The notes beneath the pieces were generated by a model that was given only the letters and a program-made list of their open reading frames with translations, searched no databases and was not told the DNA's origin. Made by a program: the position numbers and the translations under genes. A DNA stretch of 64,000 nucleotides from Pseudomonas iranensis (lineage in GTDB: Bacteria; Pseudomonadota; Gammaproteobacteria; Pseudomonadales; Pseudomonadaceae): positions 1,426,001 through 1,490,000 of the forward strand of contig NZ_CP077092.1 in NCBI RefSeq assembly GCF_014268585.2. The letters run 5' to 3'. Of the stretch, positions 8,796-17,747 are shown in pieces. Within the stretch, counting starts at the first letter, position 1; the number at the start of each line of letters is the position of its first letter.

Positions 8796-9216
8796 GTTTC
8801 TTTGTCGTGGCGGCCTTCGGGCCGACCATGACTTGGGGTTTTGGGTGTATATCCGTTGCTGTGGGTGTTGCGGCTGGCGGTTTCGCCCTTACGGTGAGGC
8901 ACTTTTTCCAGACGCCCGGAATGCCGGCCCAGAAAAAAGTACCCAAAAAGGCTTGCTCCTGCGTTCGGCCCTCGCAGGCTCGGGTTCCTTCGCTGCGGGA
9001 TCGATCCGGGCGCAGCGGCTACGGTTTGCTTCGCTGCACCTCCTTGCGCTGTGTCTGGCTGCGCCAGACGGTCGCTGCGCTCTCACGCCCGGATCAATCC
9101 CTCCACTCAGCCTTCCGATGTCGCCGGTGGATCAAGATCAAGAGCACTCGAGCTTGCGCTCATTGTTGAGTGGGGCGGCTTTGCCGCAGGCAGCTGCGCT
9201 GCTTTGCTTTTGCTTT
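8796..9216. repeat. Non-coding repetitive module between mexK and the Fic gene
   Basis: The 586 bases between mexK and the Fic gene hold no convincing gene. Overlapping short frames on both strands (for example one reading PKKACSCVRPSQ) resemble spurious proteins that I recall being annotated many times in P. fluorescens-group genomes, so this is probably a dispersed intergenic repeat. Internal structure includes inverted copies GATCCGGGCG (9003-9012) and CGCCCGGATC (9086-9095). A single REP unit follows at 9217. Family membership is from memory and was not searched. Confidence 0.55.
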
Positions 9217-9240
9217 TGTGGGAGCGAGCCTGCTCGCGAA
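9217..9240 (+). repeat. Single REP unit
   Basis: One copy of the 24-base REP sequence with core GGGAGCGAGCCTGCTCGCG. No inverted partner is visible in the following 140 bases, so it is the only unpaired copy noticed in the window. Confidence 0.88.
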
Positions 9241-9381
9241 GGCGGTCTGACAGCCAATTCATTTCGAATCGCCAATTCACGCTGCCTTCCTACAGCTTTT
9301 TCAGAGTCCTCCGATCTTGAGGCGCTGGCCGTCCAATGCTGTACTCCGGGTTCTGCCTTTCCGAGTCCTTGAGTCTGTCTG

Positions 9382-10773
9382 ATGAAGAAACCACCGACAT
9401 TAGCCGGCAGAACGGATCCTGTTTTCGAACTGTTGGCCCGCTCGCCCCACAAGCAACGACTTGCGGATTATCTGGCGCTGCTCAAGCCGCTCGATGATCA
9501 GGGGCGCTATCTGCCATTCGAGGCGTTGCGCTATCGCTGGGCGGCAGGGTTGGACGCGAATCTTTGTTGGGCGTTGGTGAAGAAGGCGCGGGCGGCCCAG
9601 TACATTCATTTGTTGCCGTTGGGCGAGCCGGTGCAGTGGGGCAAATACGTGCCAACGCCGTTGGCGCAGAAAACCTTGGCTGTGGTGGATCGTTACGCCA
9701 GTACGGCCGCGCTGGATTACATGACCAGTCAGATCGGCGAGCGGGCGCATTTCTCCTGTCTGCTCAATGACCTGATCGAAGACGAAGCCATCGCCAGTAG
9801 CCAGTTGGAGGGCGCGGCGACCACTACTCGTGTTGCCAAGGACATGCTCAAGCATCAGCGCCAGCCGCGGACGCCGGATGAGCGCATGGTAATGGGTAAT
9901 TATCGAATGATGAATTTCGCTTGGGAAAAGCGTTATGAACCTCTGAGCATTGAGCTGATTGCAGAGATCCATCGAGTGGGTGTGGAGGGGATCGACGACG
10001 AGCAGTATTCCCCCGGATTGTTCCGGACCAATGATGAGGTGGTTGTTCAGGATGGTTCAGGCAACACCGTGCACCGACCACCTCCTGCTCCAGGATTGGT
10101 TGCGCGGTTGGCGAGGTTGTCCGCCTGGATCAACCGGCCCGCTGCCTCGATTCTGGACAAAAATTATCTGCATCCACTGATCAAGGCCGTGACGCTGCAT
10201 TTCGCCATGGGTTATGAACATCCATTTCGCGACGGTAACGGGCGGGTCGCGAGAGCCTTGTTTTACTGGTTCATGTTCAAACATGAGTTCGCGGCGTTTC
10301 GCTACATTGCGATCAGTCTGTTGCTGCGCAATGCACCGGTGAAATACGGACGCTCCTACCTGCACACCGAGGCAGATGAGCTGGATCTGACTTATTTCAT
10401 CGAGTTTCAATGCGCGGTGATTTTGCGAGCCGTGGTCGGTTTTATAACTGTGTACCGCAAGAGTCTGGCAGACACTCAGGACTTTGAGCGCTGGCTGACG
10501 AGCTCTGGCGTAATTGCTCAACTGACGGAACGGCAGCGCGCGGTTTATCAGGTGGCTAAAAGCGGGGAGGCGAAGGAGTTTACGGCGAGCAATGTCGCGG
10601 AAAATTTTTCCTGCTCGGGTAGCGAGGCGGCGTCGATTCTGGAAGGGCTGGACCAATTGCAGCTTTTTGAGAGAAGGAAGATGGGGCGGGAGTGGGTGTT
10701 TTTTTTACGTAGTTCTCTACGTGGAGGCAAGCATGGGAGCGAATTGAATCGCCCCCATGTTGTAACGACTTAA
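9382..10773 (+). CDS. Fic-domain protein (probable AMP transferase) with own inhibitory helix
   Basis: The 463-residue protein has a complete Fic motif, HPFRDGNGRVAR, from His280. Fic enzymes transfer AMP or related groups from nucleotides to protein hydroxyls. The motif SSQLEG (139-144) upstream fits the (S/T)xxxE(G/N) inhibitory helix, giving class II auto-inhibition by Glu143, so no separate antitoxin is needed and none is visible. The C-terminal 100 residues look like a winged helix (VAENFSCSGSEAASILEGLDQLQ), seen in many Fic proteins. It lies between mexK and DUF4197, a place where I recall no such gene in PAO1. Its stop shares TTAA with the convergent gene. The target is unknown. Confidence 0.88.
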   Translation: MKKPPTLAGRTDPVFELLARSPHKQRLADYLALLKPLDDQGRYLPFEALRYRWAAGLDANLCWALVKKARAAQYIHLLPLGEPVQWGKYVPTPLAQKTLAVVDRYASTAALDYMTSQIGERAHFSCLLNDLIEDEAIASSQLEGAATTTRVAKDMLKHQRQPRTPDERMVMGNYRMMNFAWEKRYEPLSIELIAEIHRVGVEGIDDEQYSPGLFRTNDEVVVQDGSGNTVHRPPPAPGLVARLARLSAWINRPAASILDKNYLHPLIKAVTLHFAMGYEHPFRDGNGRVARALFYWFMFKHEFAAFRYIAISLLLRNAPVKYGRSYLHTEADELDLTYFIEFQCAVILRAVVGFITVYRKSLADTQDFERWLTSSGVIAQLTERQRAVYQVAKSGEAKEFTASNVAENFSCSGSEAASILEGLDQLQLFERRKMGREWVFFLRSSLRGGKHGSELNRPHVVTT

Positions 10774-11459
10774 AGCGTACCAAACACCTTCTTCGCCAGA
10801 CTCGTCGCCGCAGCGGCCGGGTTCTGACGAATTGTTTCTTCCTGCTTGCCGATCATCTCGAACAAACCATTGAGTGCCTGTTCGGTGACGTAGCTTTCAA
10901 CGTTGGCGCTCTTGGCGTCGACGACACCGAAAGCCGCAGCTTGACCTGCAAATGAATTGTACTTCTGCGCGACGCCGACCTTGTCGGTGGCTTGTTTGAC
11001 GATGGGCAGGAATTTCGCGCGGATCTGTTCGCGGCTGGATTTGTTCAGGTATTGGGTCGCCGAATCGTTGCCGCCGCTGAGGATGCCTTTGGCGTCGGCC
11101 ACGCTCATTTTCTTCACTGCATCGACGAGGATGGGCTGGGCTTGGGTCACGGCGGATTCGGCGGCTTTGTTCATTGCGGTTTCCAGTTCTTCGACCTGGG
11201 CGCCCATGCCGAAGGCTTTCATCTTGCTCGCGGCTTTGCCGAGTTTGCCCGGCAGTTCGATTTTCACTTCGGGGTTATTGCTGAAGCCGCCCGGGGTGCC
11301 GAGTTGCTTCACGGCGATCTGTGCGCCTTGGGTCAGGGCGTCCTTGAGGCCGCCGGTGGCGTCTTGTTGCGACAGGTCGTTGAGCGACAAGGCCAAGGCG
11401 TTGGCGGAGATCAGCAGGCCGGCGCAGGCGGCGGCGAAGCGAAGGGTAGGGCGGCGCAT
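10770..11459 (-). CDS. DUF4197 family exported protein
   Basis: This 229-residue protein has a Sec signal peptide with likely cleavage after ANALA (residue about 23), so the mature form is periplasmic or outer-membrane associated. The helical remainder (LSLNDLSQQDATGGLKDAL, GVVDAKSANVESYVTEQALNGLF) matches DUF4197, whose function is unknown. It follows the YbaY-type lipoprotein gene by 27 bases on the same strand, so the two are probably one operon downstream of plsB. The PAO1 counterpart is probably PA3675 by synteny. Confidence 0.82.
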   Translation of the reverse strand: MRRPTLRFAAACAGLLISANALALSLNDLSQQDATGGLKDALTQGAQIAVKQLGTPGGFSNNPEVKIELPGKLGKAASKMKAFGMGAQVEELETAMNKAAESAVTQAQPILVDAVKKMSVADAKGILSGGNDSATQYLNKSSREQIRAKFLPIVKQATDKVGVAQKYNSFAGQAAAFGVVDAKSANVESYVTEQALNGLFEMIGKQEETIRQNPAAAATSLAKKVFGTL

Positions 11460-11486
11460 GGCGGCTTCCTTGTGGCGAAAAATGGA

Positions 11487-11885
11487 TTAACGAACGGCGT
11501 CGACGCGAATTTTCAGCGGCTGCGGGTCGTTGCCGTCGAGTTGCACGGCGTGGTTTTCGGTGGTGATGAACATCAGCTCGCCGTTGACTTCAATGCGCGC
11601 GCTGACCGAGTAACGGTGGCCGGATTTGACCTGCGCCGGATCGTAGCTCAAATGAAACGGCAGCGGCACCTGGCCTTTGATCGGGCCTTTCTGTTCGGCG
11701 AGGACGAAGGCCGGCGCATCGGCCAGCGACACATCTTGCAGGCTGACGCTCAGGGTCGCGCTCGGGGGCAGGGCGATGCGTTGCAGGTAGAAGACTTCGC
11801 CGTCGAGGCTGGCCTTGCCGGCGGGTGTGGTTGATTGGCAGGCGCTGAGCAGGGTGGCGGCAGCGAGGGTTAGCAGTTTTTTCAT
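11487..11885 (-). CDS. YbaY/YscW-type lipoprotein
   Basis: A 132-residue lipoprotein with signal peptide and lipobox LLSAC (Cys16). The body, with FYLQRIALPPSATLSVSLQDVSLADAP and an AEQKGPIKGQVPLPFHL segment, fits the YbaY family related to the YscW type III pilotin domain. E. coli YbaY is a glycolipoprotein of unclear function, and no type III secretion genes are near, so pilotin activity should not be assumed. It shares strand and probably transcript with the DUF4197 gene. It is separated from plsB by a REP doublet. Confidence 0.82.
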   Translation of the reverse strand: MKKLLTLAAATLLSACQSTTPAGKASLDGEVFYLQRIALPPSATLSVSLQDVSLADAPAFVLAEQKGPIKGQVPLPFHLSYDPAQVKSGHRYSVSARIEVNGELMFITTENHAVQLDGNDPQPLKIRVDAVR

Positions 11886-11903
11886 GGGTGAATCTCCTTT
11901 CGA

Positions 11904-11993
11904 TGTGGGAGCGAGCCTGCTCGCGAAAGCGCTGGATCAGTCAAAATAAATGGCGACTGACACTCCGTCTTCGCGAGCAGGCTCGCTCCCACA
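11904..11993. repeat. REP doublet, GCGAA ends facing inward
   Basis: Arms at 11904-11927 and 11970-11993 with the CCT variant of the REP core in both arms and 42 bases between. It sits in the tandem gap between plsB (3' end) and the lipoprotein gene (5' end), where it could also act as a partial terminator or mRNA stabiliser. Confidence 0.92.
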
Positions 11994-12004
11994 GGGGTAA
12001 GGCT

Positions 12005-14506
12005 TCAAGGCTCAGGCTGTGGCGTGATCTGATCCGCCGCATCTTCACTGCGGTGCAGCGCGACCTGGCGGATCGACAGGCGAATCTCCGCCGGCAGCAC
12101 GCGTTTGGCCGCGCCTTCGGCCAGCTCGCCGAGCAGTTCGTGATAGCTGAGCTTGCCGGCTTCGTCGCGGCGCAGGACGTCGAGTTCGAGCAGGGTCTGG
12201 ATGAAGTGGCGGAACAGACTCTTGTCGAAAAACTCTGGGGCGTTCAAACCGTGGAGGATCGACAGGCGCTGGGCCATCACTGTGCAGAGGTCTTCCAGCT
12301 CTTCGGCGCTGATGCTGTTCTGGCCGCTGTTGAGCAGCAGGGACACGGTCATGTAGAAGCGCTGCAAGGTCTGCGCGATGCTTTTCGACAGCAGCGTCAG
12401 CAGCACGAAATGCCGCGAACTCGGCGCCGGGCGCATGTAAACGTCCTTCTCGAAACGCAGCAGGCCCTGCTCGACGAACGCTTCCAGCCACTGATCGATC
12501 ACGGCATCAAGTTCGTCCAGACTCCAGCGGATGAACAGCTCCGATTGCAGGTACGGATACAGCGCGCGGGTGTAGCGCAGGATCTGCTCGCGGCTCATGC
12601 GCGAGGTGCTCTGGAAGAAACTCGCCAGCAACGACGGCAGAGCGAAAATGTGCAGGACGTTGTTGCGGTAGTAGGTCATCAGGACCGCGTTCTGCTCGTC
12701 CAGATAGAGAATCTTGCCCAGCGCATCGTTCTGCTCGGCGAGCAGATCCATGTCTTTCACATGCTCGATCAGCGCCCGGCCATCGCCTTCCGGCAAGGTG
12801 GTGTGTGGCGAATACGGGACCTTGCGCAGCAGCGCGAGATACAAGTCAAGCACCCGCGCCATGGCCCGATCATCCAGGGCCAGACGCGTGGTCGACAGCA
12901 GAGCCAACGCCACCAGATTCACTGGATTGATCGCCGCCGCTTCGTTGAGGTGCCGGGCGACTTTCTCGCCGAGGCGGTTGGTGGTTTCGTTGAGCCACGC
13001 CGGTTTGAACTGCGGGCCGAGCTCCTGCTGGCGCCAGTCCGGTTGCTCGGCGTCGAGGAATTCGGCCAGTTTGATCGGCTCACCGAAGTTGACCGCGACC
13101 TGACCGAAACGCTGCTTGAGCGCGCCGATCACTTTGAAAATATCGAAGATCGATTCTTTTTTCTTGCTCGCCCCACGCAGTTCGCCGAGGTAGGTGCGGC
13201 CTTCGAGCACGCGCTCGTATCCGATGTACACCGGCACGAAGACGATCGGCATCCGCGACGAACGCAGGAAACTGCGCAGGGTGATCGCGAGCATGCCGGT
13301 TTTCGGTTGCAGCATGCGCCCGGTGCGCGAGCGACCGCCCTCGACGAAATACTCGACCGGGAAACCTTTGGTGAACAGGGTGTGCAGGTATTCGTTGAAC
13401 ACCGAGGTGTACAACGGATTGCCCTTGAAGGTGCGGCGCATGAAAAACGCACCGCCGCGACGCAGCAGGCTGCCGATCACCGGCATGTTCAGGTTGATCC
13501 CGGCGGCAATGTGCGGCGGGGTCAGGCCGTTGCGGAACAGCAGATACGAGAGCAGCAAGTAATCGATGTGGCTGCGGTGGCACGGCACGTAGATCACTTC
13601 GTGACCTTGCGCGACGTTCTGCACGCCCTCGATGTGGTTGACCTTGATGCCGTCGTAGATCTTATTCCAGAACCAGCTCAGCACCACTTCGAGAAAACGG
13701 ATCGCGGTGTAGGTGTAGTCCGAGGCGATCTCGTTGCCGTAGCGCAGGGCCTGGGCCTTGGCTTTTTCCGGCGAGATTTTTTCGCGCTCGGCCTCCTCGA
13801 GGATCGCCTGTTTGACCAGTGGCTGGTTGAGCAGGCCTTTGACCAGATTGCGCCGGTGAGAGATGTCCGGGCCGATCACCGCAGCTTTGAGGTTGCGGAA
13901 GTGCACGCGCAGGATGCGCTGGGCCATGCGCACGGTGCGCTCGTGGCCCTTATTGTGATCGATCAGTTCGCGCAGGTGGATCGGCGCGGAAAACTGCACG
14001 CGGGTTTTACGCCCGAGGACGATGATGCTCAGCAGCCGGCGCAGACGGCCGGTGACTGCCCAGCTGTCGGCGAACAACAGTTTCCACGGACTGTTTTCGC
14101 TGTCTGGGGACTGGCCCCAGAACACGCTGACCGGAATGATCTGCGCGTCTTCGGCAGCATTCTGAGTCAGCGCGCTGACCAGACGGGTGAGAGTCGGCGG
14201 CGCGCCGCGTTTGTCCTGGCGGCCAAGCCAGTCCGGGTCCGGCGTCAAATAGAAAAACGCCGCCGGCTCGATCAGCGCACCCACCGATACCGCCAGCACC
14301 GGGCGTGGCAGACCGGCCTTGGTGCACTCGGTGTCAACCACCGCCAGATCGGTCAGTGACGGGTTTTGCAGGACGTAGAACACCGGACGACTGCGGTCGA
14401 GGTTGAGGGTGAACGACGACTGATTGATGGTCTCGGAGCGAACCCAGAGATACAACAGGCGGCGCAGGGTGCCAAACACAAGACGGCGGAACGGGGAACG
14501 GGTCAT
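12005..14506 (-). CDS. plsB: Glycerol-3-phosphate 1-O-acyltransferase PlsB
   Basis: This membrane-associated enzyme makes 1-acylglycerol-3-phosphate, the first step of phospholipid synthesis. The 833-residue protein has the acyltransferase block HRSHID (HX4D motif), the FFMRRTF and [12 protein letters not shown] glycerol-phosphate blocks and the [10 protein letters not shown] block. The frame is open to 14752, but family members begin at MTRSPFRRL, so the ATG at 14506 is used. It is divergent from the cold-shock gene. A REP doublet follows it, then the lipoprotein gene. Confidence 0.96.
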   Translation of the reverse strand: MTRSPFRRLVFGTLRRLLYLWVRSETINQSSFTLNLDRSRPVFYVLQNPSLTDLAVVDTECTKAGLPRPVLAVSVGALIEPAAFFYLTPDPDWLGRQDKRGAPPTLTRLVSALTQNAAEDAQIIPVSVFWGQSPDSENSPWKLLFADSWAVTGRLRRLLSIIVLGRKTRVQFSAPIHLRELIDHNKGHERTVRMAQRILRVHFRNLKAAVIGPDISHRRNLVKGLLNQPLVKQAILEEAEREKISPEKAKAQALRYGNEIASDYTYTAIRFLEVVLSWFWNKIYDGIKVNHIEGVQNVAQGHEVIYVPCHRSHIDYLLLSYLLFRNGLTPPHIAAGINLNMPVIGSLLRRGGAFFMRRTFKGNPLYTSVFNEYLHTLFTKGFPVEYFVEGGRSRTGRMLQPKTGMLAITLRSFLRSSRMPIVFVPVYIGYERVLEGRTYLGELRGASKKKESIFDIFKVIGALKQRFGQVAVNFGEPIKLAEFLDAEQPDWRQQELGPQFKPAWLNETTNRLGEKVARHLNEAAAINPVNLVALALLSTTRLALDDRAMARVLDLYLALLRKVPYSPHTTLPEGDGRALIEHVKDMDLLAEQNDALGKILYLDEQNAVLMTYYRNNVLHIFALPSLLASFFQSTSRMSREQILRYTRALYPYLQSELFIRWSLDELDAVIDQWLEAFVEQGLLRFEKDVYMRPAPSSRHFVLLTLLSKSIAQTLQRFYMTVSLLLNSGQNSISAEELEDLCTVMAQRLSILHGLNAPEFFDKSLFRHFIQTLLELDVLRRDEAGKLSYHELLGELAEGAAKRVLPAEIRLSIRQVALHRSEDAADQITPQPEP

Positions 14507-14606
14507 ACGGCTTCTGCGTGAGTGAATAAAACCGAGCAGGCGCTCGGGGCGGACAGTTTGCCGTATTAGGCGAAAATCGGCAAAAAAGCGCCGAAGTAAT
14601 CTCCTG

Positions 14607-14634
14607 TTGAGAGTTTCTTCACCTGTCATATACT
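14607..14634 (+). promoter_or_regulatory. Sigma-70-type promoter for the cold-shock gene
   Basis: TTGAGA (14607-14612) and TATACT (14629-14634) are separated by 16 bases and point to the cold-shock gene. Transcription starting near 14641 would give a leader of about 100 bases. An AGGAG-type ribosome site (AAAGGAG) stands before the ATG at 14743. Long leaders are known for cold-shock mRNAs, but thermoregulation here is inference. Confidence 0.6.
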
Positions 14635-14742
14635 CGGCGCTCTGTTGCCGGTGCCCTGTCATGGACGTCGGACGCAGGCTGACGTTCCTCGAAGGCTTTC
14701 CTGCGAAAAGCCCGTTCAATAATAAAAAAGGAGTATGAACAG

Positions 14743-14952
14743 ATGGCAACACGCGAAACCGGCAACGTGAAGTGGTTCAACGACGCCAAAGGCTATGGCT
14801 TTATCCAGCGCGACGACGGCGTGGACGTGTTCGTGCACTACCGCGCGATACGCGGCGAAGGGCACCGCTCGCTGACTGAAGGTCAGCAGGTTGAGTACGC
14901 GGTGGTCACCGGCGAGAAGGGGTTGCAGGCTGAGGATGTTGTAGGCCTGTAA
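14743..14952 (+). CDS. Cold-shock domain protein (Csp family)
   Basis: A 69-residue single-domain nucleic-acid-binding protein. The RNP1-like motif KGYGFIQ (residues about 18-24) and RNP2-like VFVHY (about 32-36) are both present, giving a five-stranded OB fold that binds single-stranded RNA/DNA. RNP1 has Gln where many paralogs have Thr/Ser, and the sequence lacks the usual SAI block after VHY, so it is a divergent paralog. The order csp, small protein, rlmA, dapE, ndvB recalls PAO1 PA1159-PA1163. Which csp paralog it is cannot be said. Confidence 0.93.
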   Translation: MATRETGNVKWFNDAKGYGFIQRDDGVDVFVHYRAIRGEGHRSLTEGQQVEYAVVTGEKGLQAEDVVGL

Positions 14953-14980
14953 CACAAACCTCCAGAACGCCAAAAACCAC

Positions 14981-15069
14981 TGTGGGAGCGAGCCTGCTCG
15001 CGAATGCGGTGTATCAGTCACCATTCATATCGACTGACACTGCGCATTCGCGAGCAGGCTCGCTCCCAC
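14981..15069. repeat. REP doublet, GCGAA ends facing inward
   Basis: Arms at 14981-15004 and 15047-15069, CCT variant in both, between the convergent cold-shock gene and the gene at 15092. The right arm differs in its last base (CCCACG). Confidence 0.9.
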
Positions 15070-15091
15070 GTGGACTCTACGTTGCCCGTGG

Positions 15092-15469
15092 TTACGCGGT
15101 CTTCCAGGTAATTTCTTCTTCACCATCGGCACTGATGCGAATCCAGCGGTCGGCGGTTTCTTCACCTTCTTCTTCGACCCACGTCCCGGGTGCACAACGC
15201 ACTTCGACGTTCAGTGCCGCGAAGGCTGCGCGGGCGCAGGCGATGTCGTCGTCCCAGGGGGTCTGGTCGCTTTCCAGGAACAGGCTGTTCCATTTGCCCA
15301 CGGCTTTCGGCAGCCAGGTCACCGGCACGTTGCCGGCCTTGCACTTGTACGTCTGGCCTTTCTGCACCCAGTCGCTGCACGGGCCCAGCGCTTGGCCGAG
15401 CCAGGCGGCGATGGCCTTGTGGTCGACGTCGGCGTCTTTCAGGTAAATCTCGATGTCCGGTTGGCGCAT
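15092..15469 (-). CDS. Small conserved soluble protein of unknown function
   Basis: I cannot name this 125-residue protein. It is acidic, has no signal peptide or membrane segment, and starts at MRQPDIEIYLKDAD; the frame runs upstream to 15541 but only without plausible coding sequence. Cysteines occur in GPCSDW, YKCKAG, IACARA and VRCAPG. It lies 75 bases beyond the stop of rlmA on the same strand and converges on the cold-shock gene. The position recalls PA1160 in PAO1, which is also hypothetical. A Pseudomonas-restricted function is likely, but nothing more can be supported. Confidence 0.7.
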   Translation of the reverse strand: MRQPDIEIYLKDADVDHKAIAAWLGQALGPCSDWVQKGQTYKCKAGNVPVTWLPKAVGKWNSLFLESDQTPWDDDIACARAAFAALNVEVRCAPGTWVEEEGEETADRWIRISADGEEEITWKTA

Positions 15470-15544
15470 GGATGTCCTCACTGCGGGTCTGAAAAATCCA
15501 TTCGCGGATTTAGCCGGCCCCGGGCCTTTGCCCGAGACCAAAAG

Positions 15545-16354
15545 TTATTGAAGAACGAAATAATCGTAGCGCATCGACACGGTGGTCTCGAACGGCTCGG
15601 CCTGCTCGATCACCGCCGCACGACGCTCGGCACTGGCACGCCAGCCGTGAGGCGTCATCGCCAACAGGTTGGCGCGGTCCTCGGGCTTGTCCAGGGTCAG
15701 CTTGAATTCCAGGGTTTCGCTGTGCGCCAAGGCCATGCCTGCCGGCACCAGGGCCAGGTGCTTGTCGTCGGTGTACTCGCGCACTTCGTCGTACAGGCGT
15801 TCGCGCAATTCCATCAGATGGCCACGGGTCGGGCCGACTTTCATCAGCCCACCGCCGACGCTGAGCAGACGCTTGGCTTCCTCCCAATCCAGCGGACTGA
15901 AGACGCTGGCGAGAAACTGGCAACTGCCTGAAGCCAATGGCACGCGGGCCATGCTGGCGATCAACCAGGTAATCGCCGGGTTGCGCTTGCAGGCGCGTTT
16001 GACGGCTTCGCGGGAAATGTCCAGCGCGTAGCCGTCAGCATTGGGCAAAGCCTCGGCGATTTGCGCGGTGTAGTAACCCTCGCCACAACCGATGTCGACC
16101 CAGCGCTCCGGCGCATAACTCGCCGCCAATTCAGCCAGACGCCTGGCAACTGGCGCGTAGTGCCCGGCGTTGAGGAAATCACGCCGCGCCTCGACCATCG
16201 CTTGATTGTCGCCCGGGTCGCGGCTGTTCTTGTGCTGCACCGGCAACAGGTTCAGATAACCCTGACGCGCACGGTCAAACCGATGCCCGGCGGGGCAGAC
16301 CACGCCGTTCTCTACCGCATTGAGCGGCTCACTGCAGATCGGGCACGCGAGCAT
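15545..16354 (-). CDS. rlmA: 23S rRNA (guanine745-N1)-methyltransferase RlmA
   Basis: This 269-residue methyltransferase modifies N1 of G745 in helix 35 of 23S rRNA. The N-terminal zinc site is visible as CPIC (residues 4-7), then VCPAGH (Cys20, His24), followed by the family hallmark GYLNLLPVQ. The SAM-binding motif WVDIGCGEGYYTAQIA lies near residue 87. Its ATG overlaps the dapE stop (TGATG), so it is translationally coupled to dapE. Confidence 0.93.
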   Translation of the reverse strand: MLACPICSEPLNAVENGVVCPAGHRFDRARQGYLNLLPVQHKNSRDPGDNQAMVEARRDFLNAGHYAPVARRLAELAASYAPERWVDIGCGEGYYTAQIAEALPNADGYALDISREAVKRACKRNPAITWLIASMARVPLASGSCQFLASVFSPLDWEEAKRLLSVGGGLMKVGPTRGHLMELRERLYDEVREYTDDKHLALVPAGMALAHSETLEFKLTLDKPEDRANLLAMTPHGWRASAERRAAVIEQAEPFETTVSMRYDYFVLQ

Positions 16355-17505
16355 CAGGCGAGCAACTTGATCAGGGTCTGGTAATAGATTTCCGTCAGCA
16401 CGTCGAGATCGGCTGCCAGCACGCGCTCGTTGACCTGGTGGATGGTCGCGTTGACCGGGCCCAGTTCAACCACTTGCGTGCCCATGGTCGCGATGAAGCG
16501 GCCATCGGAGGTGCCGCCGCTGGTCGATGCCTTGGTTTCGCGACCGGTGATGTCCTTGATGCTCGACGACACCGCATCGAGCAGCGCGCCCGGTTCGGTG
16601 AGGAATGGCAGGCCGGACAGCGCCCAGTCGATGTGCCAGTCCAGGCCATGCTTGTCGAGAATATCGGCAACGCGTTTCTGCAGGCCTTCGACGGTCGATT
16701 CGGTGGAGAAACGGAAGTTGAACACCGCCACCAGATCACCCGGGATCACGTTGGTCGCGCCGGTGCCGGAATTGAGGTTGGAAATCTGGAAACTGGTCGG
16801 CGGGAAGAAATCGTTGCCGTGGTCCCAGTGCTCGGCGGCCAGCTCTGCCAGCGCCGGAGCGGCGAGGTGGATCGGGTTCTTCGCCAGATGCGGATAGGCC
16901 ACGTGGCCCTGCACGCCTTTGACCGTCAGCTTGGCGCCGAGGGAGCCGCGACGGCCGTTTTTCACCACATCGCCGACCAGCGTGGTGCTCGACGGCTCGC
17001 CAACGATGCACCAGTCCAGACGCTCGTTGCGCGCGACCAGACGCTCGACCACTGCCTTGGTGCCGTGATGCGCCGGGCCTTCTTCATCGCTGGTGATCAG
17101 GAAAGCGACCTTGCCCTTGTGATTCGGATAGTCGGCGACGAAGCGTTCAGCGGCGACTGTCATCGATGCCAGGCTGCCTTTCATGTCTGCCGCGCCACGG
17201 CCGCAGAGCATGCCATGTTCGTCGATCACGGCATTGAACGGATCGATCTGCCATGCGGTAACCGGACCGGTCGGCACCACGTCGGTGTGGCCGGCGAAGC
17301 ACAGCACCGGGCCGTCGTTGTTGCCGTGAGTGGCCCAGAAGTTATCCACATCTTCGATGCGCATCGGCTCCAGGGTGAAACCGGCATCGCCCAGGCGCTG
17401 CATCATCTGCTTCTGGCAGTCGGCATCGACCGGGGTCACGGAAGGACGGCGGATCAGGTCGATGGCCAGTTGAAGGGTCGGCGATAGGTCGGCGTGGGCC
17501 GTCAT
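16354..17505 (-). CDS. dapE: Succinyl-diaminopimelate desuccinylase DapE
   Basis: This dinuclear zinc hydrolase converts N-succinyl-LL-diaminopimelate to LL-diaminopimelate and succinate, for lysine and peptidoglycan. The 383-residue M20-family protein has metal motifs [24 protein letters not shown] (bridging Asp) and the catalytic/ligand pair DEEGPA, plus a terminal HQVNE ligand. The open frame extends to 17670 through a REP element, but the family start is [11 protein letters not shown] at 17505. It is coupled to rlmA downstream. dapC and dapD also lie in this window. Confidence 0.96.
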   Translation of the reverse strand: MTAHADLSPTLQLAIDLIRRPSVTPVDADCQKQMMQRLGDAGFTLEPMRIEDVDNFWATHGNNDGPVLCFAGHTDVVPTGPVTAWQIDPFNAVIDEHGMLCGRGAADMKGSLASMTVAAERFVADYPNHKGKVAFLITSDEEGPAHHGTKAVVERLVARNERLDWCIVGEPSSTTLVGDVVKNGRRGSLGAKLTVKGVQGHVAYPHLAKNPIHLAAPALAELAAEHWDHGNDFFPPTSFQISNLNSGTGATNVIPGDLVAVFNFRFSTESTVEGLQKRVADILDKHGLDWHIDWALSGLPFLTEPGALLDAVSSSIKDITGRETKASTSGGTSDGRFIATMGTQVVELGPVNATIHQVNERVLAADLDVLTEIYYQTLIKLLA

Positions 17506-17546
17506 GGAAAACTCCGGGATCATGGGGTATGAGCTTGGGCGTCTAA

Positions 17547-17636
17547 TGTGGGAGCGAGCCTGCTCGCGAAAGCGGTCTACCAGGCACCTTAAAGGTTGAA
17601 TGTTACAACGCCTTCGCGAGCAGGCTCGCTCCCACA
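17547..17636. repeat. REP doublet, GCGAA ends facing inward
   Basis: Arms at 17547-17570 and 17613-17636 with the CCT variant in both and 42 bases between. It lies just upstream of dapE and downstream of the ndvB terminator. Confidence 0.92.
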
Positions 17637-17696
17637 AGGGATAGGGGTGGTCAGTCAGACCGGCTATCACGCCAAGCCCCGCAAAATGGCGGTTAT

Positions 17697-17730
17697 CTTA
17701 AAGCAAAACGGCGACCATTGGCCGCCGTTT
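17697..17730 (-). terminator. Rho-independent terminator of ndvB
   Basis: Plus-strand AAACGGCG (17706-17713) pairs with CGCCGTTT (17723-17730). Read on the minus strand, the hairpin is followed by a U-rich run (TTTTGCTTTAAG), 18 bases after the ndvB stop, so it should end the ndvB transcript before dapE. Confidence 0.75.
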
Positions 17731-17747
17731 AGTGCTGCGTTGCGGAT

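Noticed and set aside
8792..9169. 125-residue frame after mexK starting at TTG
   Set aside because: It lies in the repeat module, overlaps the mexK stop, and resembles spurious frames in dispersed repeats.
11888..14359. 823-residue plus-strand frame opposite plsB
   Set aside because: It begins inside a REP doublet and runs antisense to plsB, which has all acyltransferase motifs.
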